Positions 1-7,114 are shown, counted from the first letter of the stretch. The stretch is DNA of 9,198 bases from Bacillota bacterium (GCA_023444055.1 JAEZRV010000076.1:1-9198), one strand, 5' to 3'. Numbers and translations are program-made. Notes: generated from the sequence alone by a model not told the origin.

Positions 1-45
1 CTGTCACGCTGGAGGTCGACGGTTCGAGCCCGTTCCGGGTCGCCA
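1..45 (+). tRNA. tRNA-Asp (GTC), 5' truncated by window edge
   Basis: This is the 3' part of a tRNA. The window opens on the anticodon loop CTGTCAC, with anticodon GTC at 3-5, followed by the 3' anticodon-stem strand, the variable loop, a T arm containing GGTTCGAGCC, the acceptor 3' strand, discriminator G and an encoded CCA at 43-45. The anticodon-arm sequence is the usual bacterial tRNA-Asp one. The acceptor 5' strand, the D arm and the 5' anticodon-stem strand lie outside the window, so the acceptor stem cannot be verified. It is the first visible member of a cluster whose next gene starts four bases later. Confidence 0.9.
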
Positions 46-49
46 ATTT

Positions 50-125
50 GCCCAGATAGCTCAGTCGGTAGAGCAGGGGACTGAAAATCCCCGTGTCGCT
101 GGTTCGATTCCGGCTCTGGGCACCA
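50..125 (+). tRNA. tRNA-Phe (GAA)
   Basis: A complete 76-base cloverleaf can be folded by eye. The 7-bp acceptor stem pairs GCCCAGA with TCTGGGC. The D arm contains AGCTCAGTCGGTAGAGC. The anticodon stem GGGGA/TCCCC encloses the loop CTGAAAA with anticodon GAA at 83-85. The T loop TTCGATT sits in its stem, and discriminator A plus CCA is encoded. It lies four bases after tRNA-Asp and three bases before tRNA-Gly, so the genes are surely co-transcribed and separated by processing. Confidence 0.98.
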
Positions 126-128
126 AAT

Positions 129-203
129 GCGGGTTTAACTCAGTGGTAGAGTGTCACCTTGCCAAGGTGAAAGTCGAGAGTTCGAATCTCTTAACCCGCT
201 CCA
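129..203 (+). tRNA. tRNA-Gly (GCC)
   Basis: A 75-base cloverleaf. The acceptor stem pairs GCGGGTT with AACCCGC. The D arm contains ACTCAGTGGTAGAGT. The anticodon stem TCACC/GGTGA encloses TTGCCAA with anticodon GCC at 161-163. The T arm contains GAGAGTTCGAATCTCTT, and discriminator T plus CCA is encoded. It is the third gene of the cluster. The gap to tRNA-Cys is longer than the other gaps and holds a hairpin at 211-238. Confidence 0.98.
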
Positions 204-210
204 AACAAAT

Positions 211-238
211 GAGGCAGATTGCTATTGTAATCTGTCTC
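211..238 (+). other. Hairpin between tRNA-Gly and tRNA-Cys
   Basis: The arms GAGGCAGATT (211-220) and AATCTGTCTC (229-238) pair over 10 bp with one G-T wobble around an 8-base loop. No run of T follows, so it is not a standard rho-independent terminator. It may be a processing or insulating stem in the tRNA precursor. That role is inferred from position only. Confidence 0.55.
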
Positions 239-246
239 GATTTAAC

Positions 247-321
247 GGCGCTATAGCCAAGTGGTAAGGCCAAGGTCTGCAAAACCTTTATCCCCCGGTT
301 CAAATCCGGGTGGCGCCTCCA
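247..321 (+). tRNA. tRNA-Cys (GCA)
   Basis: A 75-base cloverleaf. The acceptor stem pairs GGCGCTA with TGGCGCC (one wobble). The D arm contains AGCCAAGTGGTAAGGC. The anticodon stem AAGGT/ACCTT encloses CTGCAAA with anticodon GCA at 279-281. The T arm contains CCCGGTTCAAATCCGGG, and discriminator T plus CCA is encoded. It is the last gene of the visible tRNA cluster, and a terminator begins eight bases later. Confidence 0.98.
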
Positions 322-328
322 AAAGAAG

Positions 329-358
329 CACTTAGTCGAAGAGACTGAGTGTTTTTTT
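329..358 (+). terminator. Rho-independent terminator of the tRNA cluster
   Basis: The arms CACTTAGTC (329-337) and GACTGAGTG (343-351) pair over 9 bp with one T-G wobble around a 5-base loop. Seven T residues follow directly (352-358). Its place eight bases after tRNA-Cys makes it the end of the tRNA transcript. Confidence 0.9.
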
Positions 359-365
359 GTTATAT

Positions 366-400
366 TGGGATTTGAACCTGCCTGCTACTTAAGCAGACTG
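366..400 (-). other. Possible tRNA 3'-half relic, opposite strand
   Basis: Read on the minus strand, this stretch shows a small stem-loop like an anticodon arm (CTGCT TAAGT AGCAG, + strand 382-396) and, a few bases on, GGTTCAAATCCC, a close match to a tRNA T loop with part of its stem. The T stem does not pair beyond two bases, and no acceptor stem or CCA is present, so it is not a working tRNA. It could be a decayed duplicate left by integration near a tRNA gene, or chance. Confidence 0.25.
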
Positions 401-434
401 TATTAAAGCGAGAGCATAGTATTACAACTTTTTG

Positions 435-441
435 AAAGGAG
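435..441 (+). promoter_or_regulatory. Ribosome binding site that fixes the GTG start of the SDR gene
   Basis: AAAGGAG lies eight bases before GTG at 450. The nearby ATG at 442 is in another frame and reaches a stop after seven codons, so GTG at 450 is the credible start. Confidence 0.8.
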
Positions 442-449
442 ATGGATAA

Positions 450-1151
450 GTGGATAGAAAAGTAGCTGTTGTGACAGGTGCAAGTAGTGGGATCGGAAAA
501 GCAATTTGTAATACACTTATGGATAATTCATATTGTGTAATTGCTAATGGACGTACAATATATGATGTGATTCAACAAGCAGATAATATAGTTCTTAATA
601 ATTGTGATTTATTGAATGAAAAAACAGCAGAGAAGTTATTAGATGATGCATTAAACAAATATAAAAGATGTGATGTCCTTTGTGTAAATGCTGGAATTAT
701 TGAGTCAAATAACATAGAAAACATTGATATTGATAAAATGTGTAATATGATGAGGTTAAAGGTCGAGATGTCTTTTCGATTAATCTATACTTTTTTAAAG
801 TATTTCAAAAAGGTTGGAAAAGGGCACATTATTATTACATCAAGTGTTATGGGAACAAAGACTAGGGAAAATTCAGGTGCATATGCTGCATGTAATCACG
901 CGCTGGAAGTATTGGCTGAGTCATTAAGAATGGAGTTGTCCGATACAGATATTAAAATAACGTGTATAGAGCCGGGATTAGTAGAAACAAATTTGCATAG
1001 AGAATGGGATATAAAGCCTAAAGAATTACTGAATATTTCAAATGCATTAGCTCCTGAGGATATTGCGGATGCAGTTTTAGACATTCTTAATAAACCCAAT
1101 CATATAAGAATTCCAAGGTATATGATTTTGCCAAAGGGGCATAAAATCTGA
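450..1151 (+). CDS. Short-chain dehydrogenase/reductase-like protein with an altered active site
   Basis: A 233-residue protein with the layout of a classical SDR (YdfG-like). It has the dinucleotide-binding TGASSGIG at 9-16, the NAG structural motif at 80-82, a GHIIITSS strand ending at the expected catalytic Ser132, Tyr145 thirteen residues later, and EPG at 174-176 in the usual PG position. The length is near the normal 240-250. It should bind NAD(P)(H) in the cytoplasm; the substrate cannot be told. The odd point is that the YxxxK motif reads YAACN, so the usual catalytic Lys is Asn149. Aligning by eye to YdfG, the position of the tetrad Asn is Lys104. The enzyme may be inactive, altered, or working with an exchanged pair. 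The start codon is GTG with a good ribosome binding site. It stands alone after the tRNA terminator, and no partner gene is evident. Confidence 0.85.
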   Translation: MDRKVAVVTGASSGIGKAICNTLMDNSYCVIANGRTIYDVIQQADNIVLNNCDLLNEKTAEKLLDDALNKYKRCDVLCVNAGIIESNNIENIDIDKMCNMMRLKVEMSFRLIYTFLKYFKKVGKGHIIITSSVMGTKTRENSGAYAACNHALEVLAESLRMELSDTDIKITCIEPGLVETNLHREWDIKPKELLNISNALAPEDIADAVLDILNKPNHIRIPRYMILPKGHKI

Positions 1152-1330
1152 TTGGTAGATACCTTCATACGAATGGTCATAAAGCAGTTATTATGTTTTC
1201 GTGATCGTACAAGTTAAAATAGCATCAATTATCCTATAGAGCTATGTGAGCCAGTATGTTTGCTAGAGCATGAGGCTTATGAATAGATAGGTTCAGCGAA
1301 ATTTACAAATATATCAAGTGTAAAAGAGAT

Positions 1331-2629
1331 ATGGAAGAATATGATTTGAGACGTATTGCTTCTCAAATTAACAGTTTAAGAAGTCATATTGAATGCAAGT
1401 TTGTTCAAGTAACCGCAACTCCATATTCTCTTTATTTGCAGCCAGATAACATTGAACTAGATATAAATAAAAGAATAGAACCTGTTAAACCGACGGAGAC
1501 TATATTAGTTCCATATGGTGATGCATATATAGGTGGAGACTATTACTTTGATAAAGAAATAAACCCTTTAAATGATTATTTATTTTATGCTATCGATGAA
1601 GAAGAGCTTAAAACAATCAAAGCACCTGATAGAAGAAGATTCAAAAAAGAAGATTCCTTAACTAGCAAAAAAATAGAAGGGCTTAGGAATGCTATCATTA
1701 ATTTTGTTGTTGGAGGATGTATTCGGATAATTCAAAATGGAGGAACACCTAAAGGGAAAAACAATAGATTCAGCTTTATTGTACATACTGAAATTGCAAA
1801 GTCTGCTCATCAAAATCAAGAAGATATCATAATAAATTTGTTAGAACAGATGAAAGATGAAGTAATTGATGACACATTATTGATAAAAAGTTATATTAAA
1901 AGGAGTTATGATCTATTAAGTGAGTCAATTAAAGAATATGGTTATGAAGTCCCAGATTTAGAGTGTGTAAGGAAAACGTTTTATGAAGCGATTATTGATG
2001 AATGGATAACAAAATCAATTGTTAATTCAGAGAATGATATTAATTCTTTACTAGATGATAGTGGGCAATTAAGACTTCGTACGCCTTTAAATATATTTAT
2101 TGGTGGACAGATTCTGGATAGAGGCATTACTATTTCAAATCTTATCGGCTTCTACTATGGGAGATCTCCAAAGAAGATGCAACAGGATACTGTCTTACAA
2201 CATGCAAGAATGTATGGATATCGAAAAAAAGAAGATTTGGCAGTAACCAAACTATATACAACAAGAGAAATTTATTTGCGTATGGTTCAAATTAATGAAT
2301 TTGATCGACAGTTACGCAAAGATTTTGAGGAAGGTAATTTTGAAAAAGGAATTATTTTTATTGGACGTGATGCAAGAGGAAAGATTATACCATGTTCTCC
2401 AAATAAAATTCTTATAAGCGATACCCATGTATTAAAAGGTGGAAGTGCTATTTTACCGGTAGGATTTAATTCAGGGTATAAATCGAATATATATAAGGAA
2501 ATACAGTTTATTGACGATGTATTACTATCTGAAAATAGTGGAAAACTGGAAGGGTTTTATACTATAGATTTAAAAAAAGCGGTAGAGATTATTACGCATA
2601 TTTACAATACTTTAGAGTTTGAAGTTTGA
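1331..2629 (+). pseudogene. Z1-domain helicase, headless fragment (main part)
   Basis: The reading frame (432 codons from the first ATG) matches the middle and second RecA-like half of Z1-domain proteins, a superfamily II helicase-like family seen with MORC/MutL-type ATPases and DNA methylases in restriction-like systems. Visible marks are VQVTATPYSLYLQP at 25-38 (motif III region), GGQILDRGITISN at 258-270, and QHARMYGYR at 290-298 as a motif VI-like segment. The Walker A and Walker B motifs that should come before TATP are absent, and intact family members are roughly twice as long. The frame is open back to 1283 and the homology may begin before the ATG. The ATG has only a weak, badly spaced Shine-Dalgarno. 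The frame ends at TGA 2627-2629 just where the C-terminal part continues in another frame. I judge it a dead gene. A partner methylase or ATPase gene is not in the window. Confidence 0.8.
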
Positions 2630-2948
2630 TAATTATGTTACAAGAGAACAAATAATATCAATGCTTAAGTATTTAGCAAATGAAAATGTAAATATCTATT
2701 GTAGGACGAACAGAAAGATTAATCGATTAAGAAAAACTTCAAGATATTATTCAGATATGCCGTATAGTAGAAGTGGAGATTTAACACCAGTTAAAGAAAA
2801 GTCATCGGATATTCCAACTTTAATGCTTATGAAACAGTGTGGCAATAAGGAAGAAGGGTGGAGAGATGCAGAGTTTTATTGGCCTGTATTAATTGTACAA
2901 ACAAATGTTAGAGCAGCAGTATATACATCCGATATTGATTTAAGGTGA
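2619..2948 (+). pseudogene. Z1-domain protein, C-terminal part in a shifted frame
   Basis: This 109-codon frame continues the preceding Z1 fragment after a one-base frame change. It overlaps the end of the first frame by 11 bases and has only a TTG as a possible start, with no ribosome binding site. Its sequence resembles the C-terminal tail of Z1 proteins: a helical stretch followed by PTLMLMKQCGNKEEGW and then FYWPVLIVQTN (residues 66-96), matching my recollection of a Gly-Trp ... Trp-Pro-Val-Leu signature near the end of that family. Joining the two frames would restore a continuous C-terminal half, so this is the same broken gene and not a separate one. Confidence 0.7.
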
Positions 2949-2973
2949 TTGTAAAGATAATTAAATGAAATAA

Positions 2974-3183
2974 ATATTAATTCCCCAGCTCAGTGCAGTT
3001 GATTCTTTTGGAAAGATAATAGACTTTTTTGTATCAGAGAATAGAGATAAAAAGACAGCTAAAGAGTTTTTTAGAAAAGCATTACAAGCAAGCCATAACA
3101 AACAACCGAGAGCAATTACAACAGACAAGTATGGAGCTACAGAGGTTGAATTTATAAACAAGATAATGGGTGAAATGCCTTAA
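2974..3183 (+). pseudogene. IS6/IS240-type transposase, internal fragment
   Basis: The open frame has 69 codons and no start. From 2989 it reads LSAVDSFGKIIDFFVSENRD, then KEFFRKALQASHNKQPRAIT, then TDKYGATEVEFI. This is the middle of a DDE integrase-type transposase of the IS6/IS240 family, whose full proteins have about 225-240 residues. The second catalytic Asp is seen in TTDKYGA (codon 3124-3126). The region of the first Asp, the last Glu and both ends are missing. No terminal inverted repeats were seen, so it cannot move. It lies just after the broken Z1 gene and may record the event that damaged the area. Confidence 0.75.
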
Positions 3184-3191
3184 AAGACTAA

Positions 3192-3263
3192 CTTTCTGTT
3201 GATGAGTATATTGATTTTGAAGTGTTTTCACCAGAACCGATTTTTAAGTGTGAGGTAGAATAA
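3192..3263 (+). pseudogene. Unassigned C-terminal coding scrap
   Basis: A 23-codon open stretch with protein-like composition (SVDEYIDFEVFSPEPIFKCE and a few more residues) ends in TAA three bases before the next gene's ATG. It has no start or ribosome binding site of its own and follows the transposase fragment. It may be the tail of a gene cut away upstream that once preceded the EFR1 gene in an operon. I cannot name a family. Confidence 0.25.
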
Positions 3264-3265
3264 CT

Positions 3266-4081
3266 ATGTTAATTAATTCAGCAACAACGATATATTTTTC
3301 ACCAACAGGTACAACTAAAAAGATTATTAATTCAATTGTAAAAGGAATGGGAATAGTTAGTAATGAAATAATTGATTTAACCTTACATAAAGTAAGAGAG
3401 GCTGGCATTCCTTTAATTGATGGAGACATAGTGTTGATTGGAGTGCCTGTTTATGAGGAAAAAATTCCTGAAATAGTGTATCCCTTTTTAGCCAACTTAA
3501 AAGGCAATGAAAAACCAATTGTACTTGTTGGTGTTTATGGAAATATTGGTGACGGTATAGTTTTAAAGGAACTTGATTTTATAACTCAGAAGGCAGGTTT
3601 TAAGGTGGTGGCAGCAGGTTCATTTATAGGAGAACACTCATTTTCTACAGAGGAAATACCTATTGCACTAAATCGCCCTAACGATGACGATTTAAATAAA
3701 GCCGAAGAATTTGGAAAAAGTATAATGGAAAAAATGCGAAATATTAATAGCTTGAAGGATGTTTCGCTTAAAATTCCTCAAGGGAAAATACCATTAATGG
3801 TAAAAATATTGCCTAAAAATAGTGCTAGATTATTTACAAAAACTCCTTTTGCTGATATGACGAAATGTAGTCGCTGCAATATATGTGTAAAACTATGTCC
3901 TATGAGTGCAATTGACAAGGAAACTTTAGAAATAGGTGAAGAACAATGTCTGCGTTGTTTTTGTTGTGTTAAAAGATGTCCTAAAAAGGCAAGAAAAGTT
4001 ATTTATAAACATAGATTTTTGGTTTCAAAAGTATTAAAAATTAAAAATAGAGTTATAAAGGAACCCAAACTGTATTTGTAG
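3266..4081 (+). CDS. EFR1-type flavodoxin/ferredoxin fusion protein
   Basis: A 271-residue cytoplasmic electron-transfer protein. The N-terminal half is flavodoxin-like, with the phosphate-binding loop SPTGTT at 12-17 for FMN and hydrophobic strands such as DIVLIGVPVY (54-63) and PIVLVGVYG (84-92). The C-terminal part has two ferredoxin clusters of the form CxxCxxCxxxCP: Cys201/204/207/211 and Cys228/231/234/238, each fit for a [4Fe-4S] centre. A basic tail follows. The length and order match the EFR1 family of anaerobes, whose redox partners are not established. The ATG has GAGGT at 3252-3256, nine bases upstream. The gene ends before the terminator at 4181-4227. The promoter may lie in the decayed DNA upstream, and none was clear. 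No key residue is missing. Confidence 0.88.
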   Translation: MLINSATTIYFSPTGTTKKIINSIVKGMGIVSNEIIDLTLHKVREAGIPLIDGDIVLIGVPVYEEKIPEIVYPFLANLKGNEKPIVLVGVYGNIGDGIVLKELDFITQKAGFKVVAAGSFIGEHSFSTEEIPIALNRPNDDDLNKAEEFGKSIMEKMRNINSLKDVSLKIPQGKIPLMVKILPKNSARLFTKTPFADMTKCSRCNICVKLCPMSAIDKETLEIGEEQCLRCFCCVKRCPKKARKVIYKHRFLVSKVLKIKNRVIKEPKLYL

Positions 4082-4131
4082 GATTTAGCCTGACTCATAG
4101 TATTTAACAACATTTGCGAGCTTGCTCCATC

Positions 4132-4164
4132 GCCTCAGATTTTATTAAAATATTAATCTAAGGC
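4132..4164. other. Hairpin between EFR1 gene and terminator
   Basis: The arms GCCTCAGATT (4132-4141) and AATCTAAGGC (4155-4164) pair over 10 bp with one C-A mismatch around a 13-base AT-rich loop. No T run follows on either strand. It could be an RNA-stabilising stem at the 3' end of the EFR1 mRNA; the function is unknown. Confidence 0.5.
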
Positions 4165-4180
4165 ATAACTTAAAATATAA

Positions 4181-4227
4181 AAAAAGCTTGACTGCAACTT
4201 ATATGAAGATTGGCAGTCAAGCTTTTT
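4181..4227. terminator. Bidirectional terminator between convergent genes
   Basis: A perfect 15-bp inverted repeat, AAAAAGCTTGACTGC (4181-4195) and GCAGTCAAGCTTTTT (4213-4227), with a 17-base loop. The A/T ends give a U tract on either transcript, so it should stop both the EFR1 gene (+) and the GH74 gene (-), which meet here. Confidence 0.93.
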
Positions 4228-4231
4228 GGTT

Positions 4232-4306
4232 ATTTTGAAACTTTATTGTTTTGAAACCTCAGGTTTTGAAATCTTATTTTTTAGAGACTTATGTTTTAAA
4301 ACCAGA
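4232..4306. repeat. Degenerate 15-base tandem repeats, about five copies
   Basis: Units begin at 4232 (16 bases), 4248, 4263, 4278 and 4293. Three contain TTTTGAAA, and the last two are diverged (TTTTTAGAG, TTTTAAAAC). The rough consensus is GTTTTGAAACCTTAT. They fill the space between the GH74 stop codon and the terminator, so they are transcribed as the 3' untranslated end of the GH74 mRNA (minus strand). Confidence 0.55.
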
Positions 4307-6940
4307 TTACTTAAACGAAGTAATTATTCCTAACAAATAGCTTTTTAAAGCTGCAAAGTCAATAGCATTGACCGAGCCGTCTTTATTAACATCAGCAAGA
4401 ATCATTTGTTCTTCAGTAAATGTAGTTGTTCCTAGAAGATACATTTTCATTGCTGCGAAATCAATAGCATTAATAGAACCGTCTTTGTTAATGTCTCCGG
4501 TAGAGAAAGTTGGGTTCTCAGGTTCAGAGCCAGAAGGTTCACCGTATACAATACCTCTTCCGTTGGTTGCAACGAAGACACGTCCATAAACTCTTAAATC
4601 ACCTGTAATTGAATAATTTATAGAGCCATACTGATGTTGGTCATCATTGACTCTTACCCAGCTTTTAGCCATATCATCTGAACGGTAAACTGCATATAGA
4701 CCATCTGTTTGACCGCACATATAAATTGACAAATAATCTGCCCCATCTTTAGCCTTACCGAATCCAACAACATCACATCTTGTAGTGCTGCTAACTTTAT
4801 TTATTGTCTTGCCTCCGTCAGTTGTATAAGAAAGACCAGTTGTTGGACCAGGAATCCAAACATGACCTTCTTTACCTGGAACTGCTTTAATCTTGGCAAT
4901 AGGAGAATCAAGATCTGTCTTTACAGCAGTAAAAGTAAGACCTCCGTCATTACTTACATAGAAGGTGCTATCAGCATATCCATAGAATACTTTTGGATTA
5001 ACTCTATCTGAACAAACATTTGCACCTGCTGGCAAAGTACTAACAGCCTTCCATCCACCGTTAACAAAACAGAGAACACCTTGACTAGTGCTTGGTGACC
5101 AAACAAATGTTGAACCGTCGGCAGAAACTGCTACAGTACCACCTTGTACGATATCGTCTGCATTAGTAGCAGGGAATGAATAACTTACATTTGGTTGAAC
5201 TTCAGCCCATGTTGTGCCTCCATCTTTAGAAATGGCAGCGCTTTTTTTGATCATTTCATATTGTTCTTTATCAGTATTACCTACTCTTACTATGATTTTC
5301 GGATTGAGCTCTGCATAATCCAAACCTGTAGTGCTCGTAAATCTAGGATTTAACATCATCATGTCTGGACCTACATTTAAATCCTTATGTACGAATCCAC
5401 AGATATCTCCAAGCCCGCTTATCAGTTCTACACCGTTAATTGGCGGACATATTAGATTTTGAACTGCAGTTTCTTCAACTCCCATTCCCATAACTTCGAT
5501 ATTTACTAATTTACCGCTATCCCAATCTGTCAGATTTTTTGAACCATAAATAGTAGCACCTGTACCATACATCATTTCATCAGAATCAAAAGGATTGATT
5601 GCAAGAGCGCTCATCATCCAGCCAAGCTTTGGTGCAGGATAATTCATTATTTCGTCACCCGTTATCAAACCACCGCTTGCTGCGTTTATCTTGTTTCCAA
5701 ATGTAAGCCAGGGTGCTTTCGAAATATCCATTGTATACTTAAGGTTTCTTGACGGATATGAATCGCCGTGTTCCCAAATCGCATCCCAAGTTTCACCTGC
5801 ATCCCTTGAACGGAAAATAAAGTTATCAGGCCACCATGATTGAAGTGATGATATTATAAGTGTATCAGGATTTTGTGCATCAACGCTTAATCCTGAAAAT
5901 CCGTAGTAGTTTTCATACTTTGGTGAACCATCCCAGTTTTTCCCGGAAGGAGGTGTTATATCTGTCCAAACACCTGTATTTGTATCATATTTATAGACTG
6001 CACCGTCATCACACTGATAAGGACCACCTCTATCACAATATGTAACATATAAAATTCCTTTGCTGCTTACAACTGCATGCTGAGGGATACCGATTTTCAA
6101 TGCATTCGCATTATGCTGTTTAAATGTAGCTTCTGTAGGCTGACCCTCAAGAGGGCTCCAAGTTTTACCAGCATCATGGCTTACATAAAGAGGATTTTTT
6201 TTGTCGGAAACTCCTACATAAATATCCTTTGTAGGTGTGCCTTTAGTTCCTTTGTCAGAATCAAAAGTTACAAAACACAAACCTAAATTATCAGATGAAT
6301 ATTCAAAGTTCGGGTCTTCAACATAGTTTCCTACATTTGTGAAGGTGGTAACTTTTGCCCATGTTTTACCATAGTCTGTACTTTTCCATAAACCTTTGCC
6401 ACTTCTTGCAGCAAAATATAATATGTTATTGCTGTTAGGGTCTATCATTAAACGTTCACCAACTGAACGTCCAGGCATATTTCCACCAAACTTAAAAGGT
6501 AATTCTGTTCTCGCCCATGTCTTACCATAGTCATCAGAACGTAAAATATACCCGTTCATTGAAGTCCAGCTATTTGTATATGTACCGGCTGCAATATAAA
6601 CTCTGTTTGTATCAACAGGATCAGTAGCTATACTTTCTACTCCAAGCAAATTCCATTCATCAGGTGCTACCCAATCAGTAATAGGTTTCCATTCTAATGT
6701 TTGCTTGTCCCTTATATATGCTCCTCCCATATCAGTTCTAGCATAAACAAGGCCTTCTTCACTCTGGTTATAGACGATTCCACAAACATATCCTCCACCA
6801 CCACCGATTTTAACATTATCCCATTTATATGGTGCGCTTATGGCTCCATTTACAGGCGTAGTTGGTGTTAAAACAGAAACACTTGTAAAAACGGTAAGCA
6901 AAGAAAGAATTATAAATTTTTTAATGTTTCTTATGCGCAT
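4307..6940 (-). CDS. Cellulosomal GH74 xyloglucanase with type I dockerin
   Basis: An 877-residue secreted enzyme that should cut the beta-1,4-glucan backbone of xyloglucan in plant walls. Residues 1 to about 33 are a signal peptide: basic start, hydrophobic ILSLLTVF, cleavage likely after NGA. The two-propeller GH74 module runs from about 38 to 800, with GGGGGYVCGI and YARTDMGGAY near its start. Asp70 in RTDMGG is the likely catalytic base, and Asp512 in GLGDICGF the likely acid. At least seven Asp-box motifs (SxDxGxTW-like) occur, at 135, 187, 254, 378, 571, 663 and 706. A short acidic linker (about 801-813) leads to a dockerin at 815-871 with two calcium loops, DINKDGSINAIDF and DVNKDGSVNAIDF, which should attach it to a scaffoldin cohesin. 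No carbohydrate-binding module is seen. The ATG has GGGAGGT seven bases upstream. The gene is monocistronic, ending at the shared terminator. Confidence 0.96.
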   Translation of the reverse strand: MRIRNIKKFIILSLLTVFTSVSVLTPTTPVNGAISAPYKWDNVKIGGGGGYVCGIVYNQSEEGLVYARTDMGGAYIRDKQTLEWKPITDWVAPDEWNLLGVESIATDPVDTNRVYIAAGTYTNSWTSMNGYILRSDDYGKTWARTELPFKFGGNMPGRSVGERLMIDPNSNNILYFAARSGKGLWKSTDYGKTWAKVTTFTNVGNYVEDPNFEYSSDNLGLCFVTFDSDKGTKGTPTKDIYVGVSDKKNPLYVSHDAGKTWSPLEGQPTEATFKQHNANALKIGIPQHAVVSSKGILYVTYCDRGGPYQCDDGAVYKYDTNTGVWTDITPPSGKNWDGSPKYENYYGFSGLSVDAQNPDTLIISSLQSWWPDNFIFRSRDAGETWDAIWEHGDSYPSRNLKYTMDISKAPWLTFGNKINAASGGLITGDEIMNYPAPKLGWMMSALAINPFDSDEMMYGTGATIYGSKNLTDWDSGKLVNIEVMGMGVEETAVQNLICPPINGVELISGLGDICGFVHKDLNVGPDMMMLNPRFTSTTGLDYAELNPKIIVRVGNTDKEQYEMIKKSAAISKDGGTTWAEVQPNVSYSFPATNADDIVQGGTVAVSADGSTFVWSPSTSQGVLCFVNGGWKAVSTLPAGANVCSDRVNPKVFYGYADSTFYVSNDGGLTFTAVKTDLDSPIAKIKAVPGKEGHVWIPGPTTGLSYTTDGGKTINKVSSTTRCDVVGFGKAKDGADYLSIYMCGQTDGLYAVYRSDDMAKSWVRVNDDQHQYGSINYSITGDLRVYGRVFVATNGRGIVYGEPSGSEPENPTFSTGDINKDGSINAIDFAAMKMYLLGTTTFTEEQMILADVNKDGSVNAIDFAALKSYLLGIITSFK

Positions 6941-6947
6941 AAGATTA

Positions 6948-6954
6948 ACCTCCC
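6948..6954 (-). promoter_or_regulatory. Ribosome binding site of the GH74 gene
   Basis: On the minus strand this reads GGGAGGT, seven bases before the ATG that starts at 6940. It is a near-perfect Shine-Dalgarno match and supports this start, which also gives a complete signal peptide. Confidence 0.85.
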
Positions 6955-7114
6955 AAATTTTTACTCTCTAATTACTTGCACTTGTGTAATAGTCTCAACA
7001 AAGCTCCAATACCCAATAAAATTATCCATTAAAAGATTTTTCTCGTAGTATGAATTTTCAGATTTAAGCTTTTTAATAATACTATTACTTAATATTTCTT
7101 TTTAAAAAAACTTC

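Noticed and set aside
896..1099. 67-codon minus-strand frame within the SDR gene
   Set aside because: It is antisense to the conserved C-terminal half of the SDR and has no recognisable product.
1152..1330. Possible coding remains between the SDR gene and the Z1 fragment
   Set aside because: All frames are broken within about 25 codons and none gives a recognisable motif. The missing Walker motifs of the Z1 gene are not found here.
2961..3161. 66-codon minus-strand hydrophobic frame
   Set aside because: The opposite strand encodes a recognisable transposase fragment; the hydrophobic look comes from reversing lysine- and phenylalanine-rich codons.
5860..6286. Two open frames of 61 and 69 codons on the plus strand within the GH74 gene
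   Set aside because: They are antisense to conserved Asp-box propeller repeats and have no ribosome binding sites. They are shadows of the GH74 gene.
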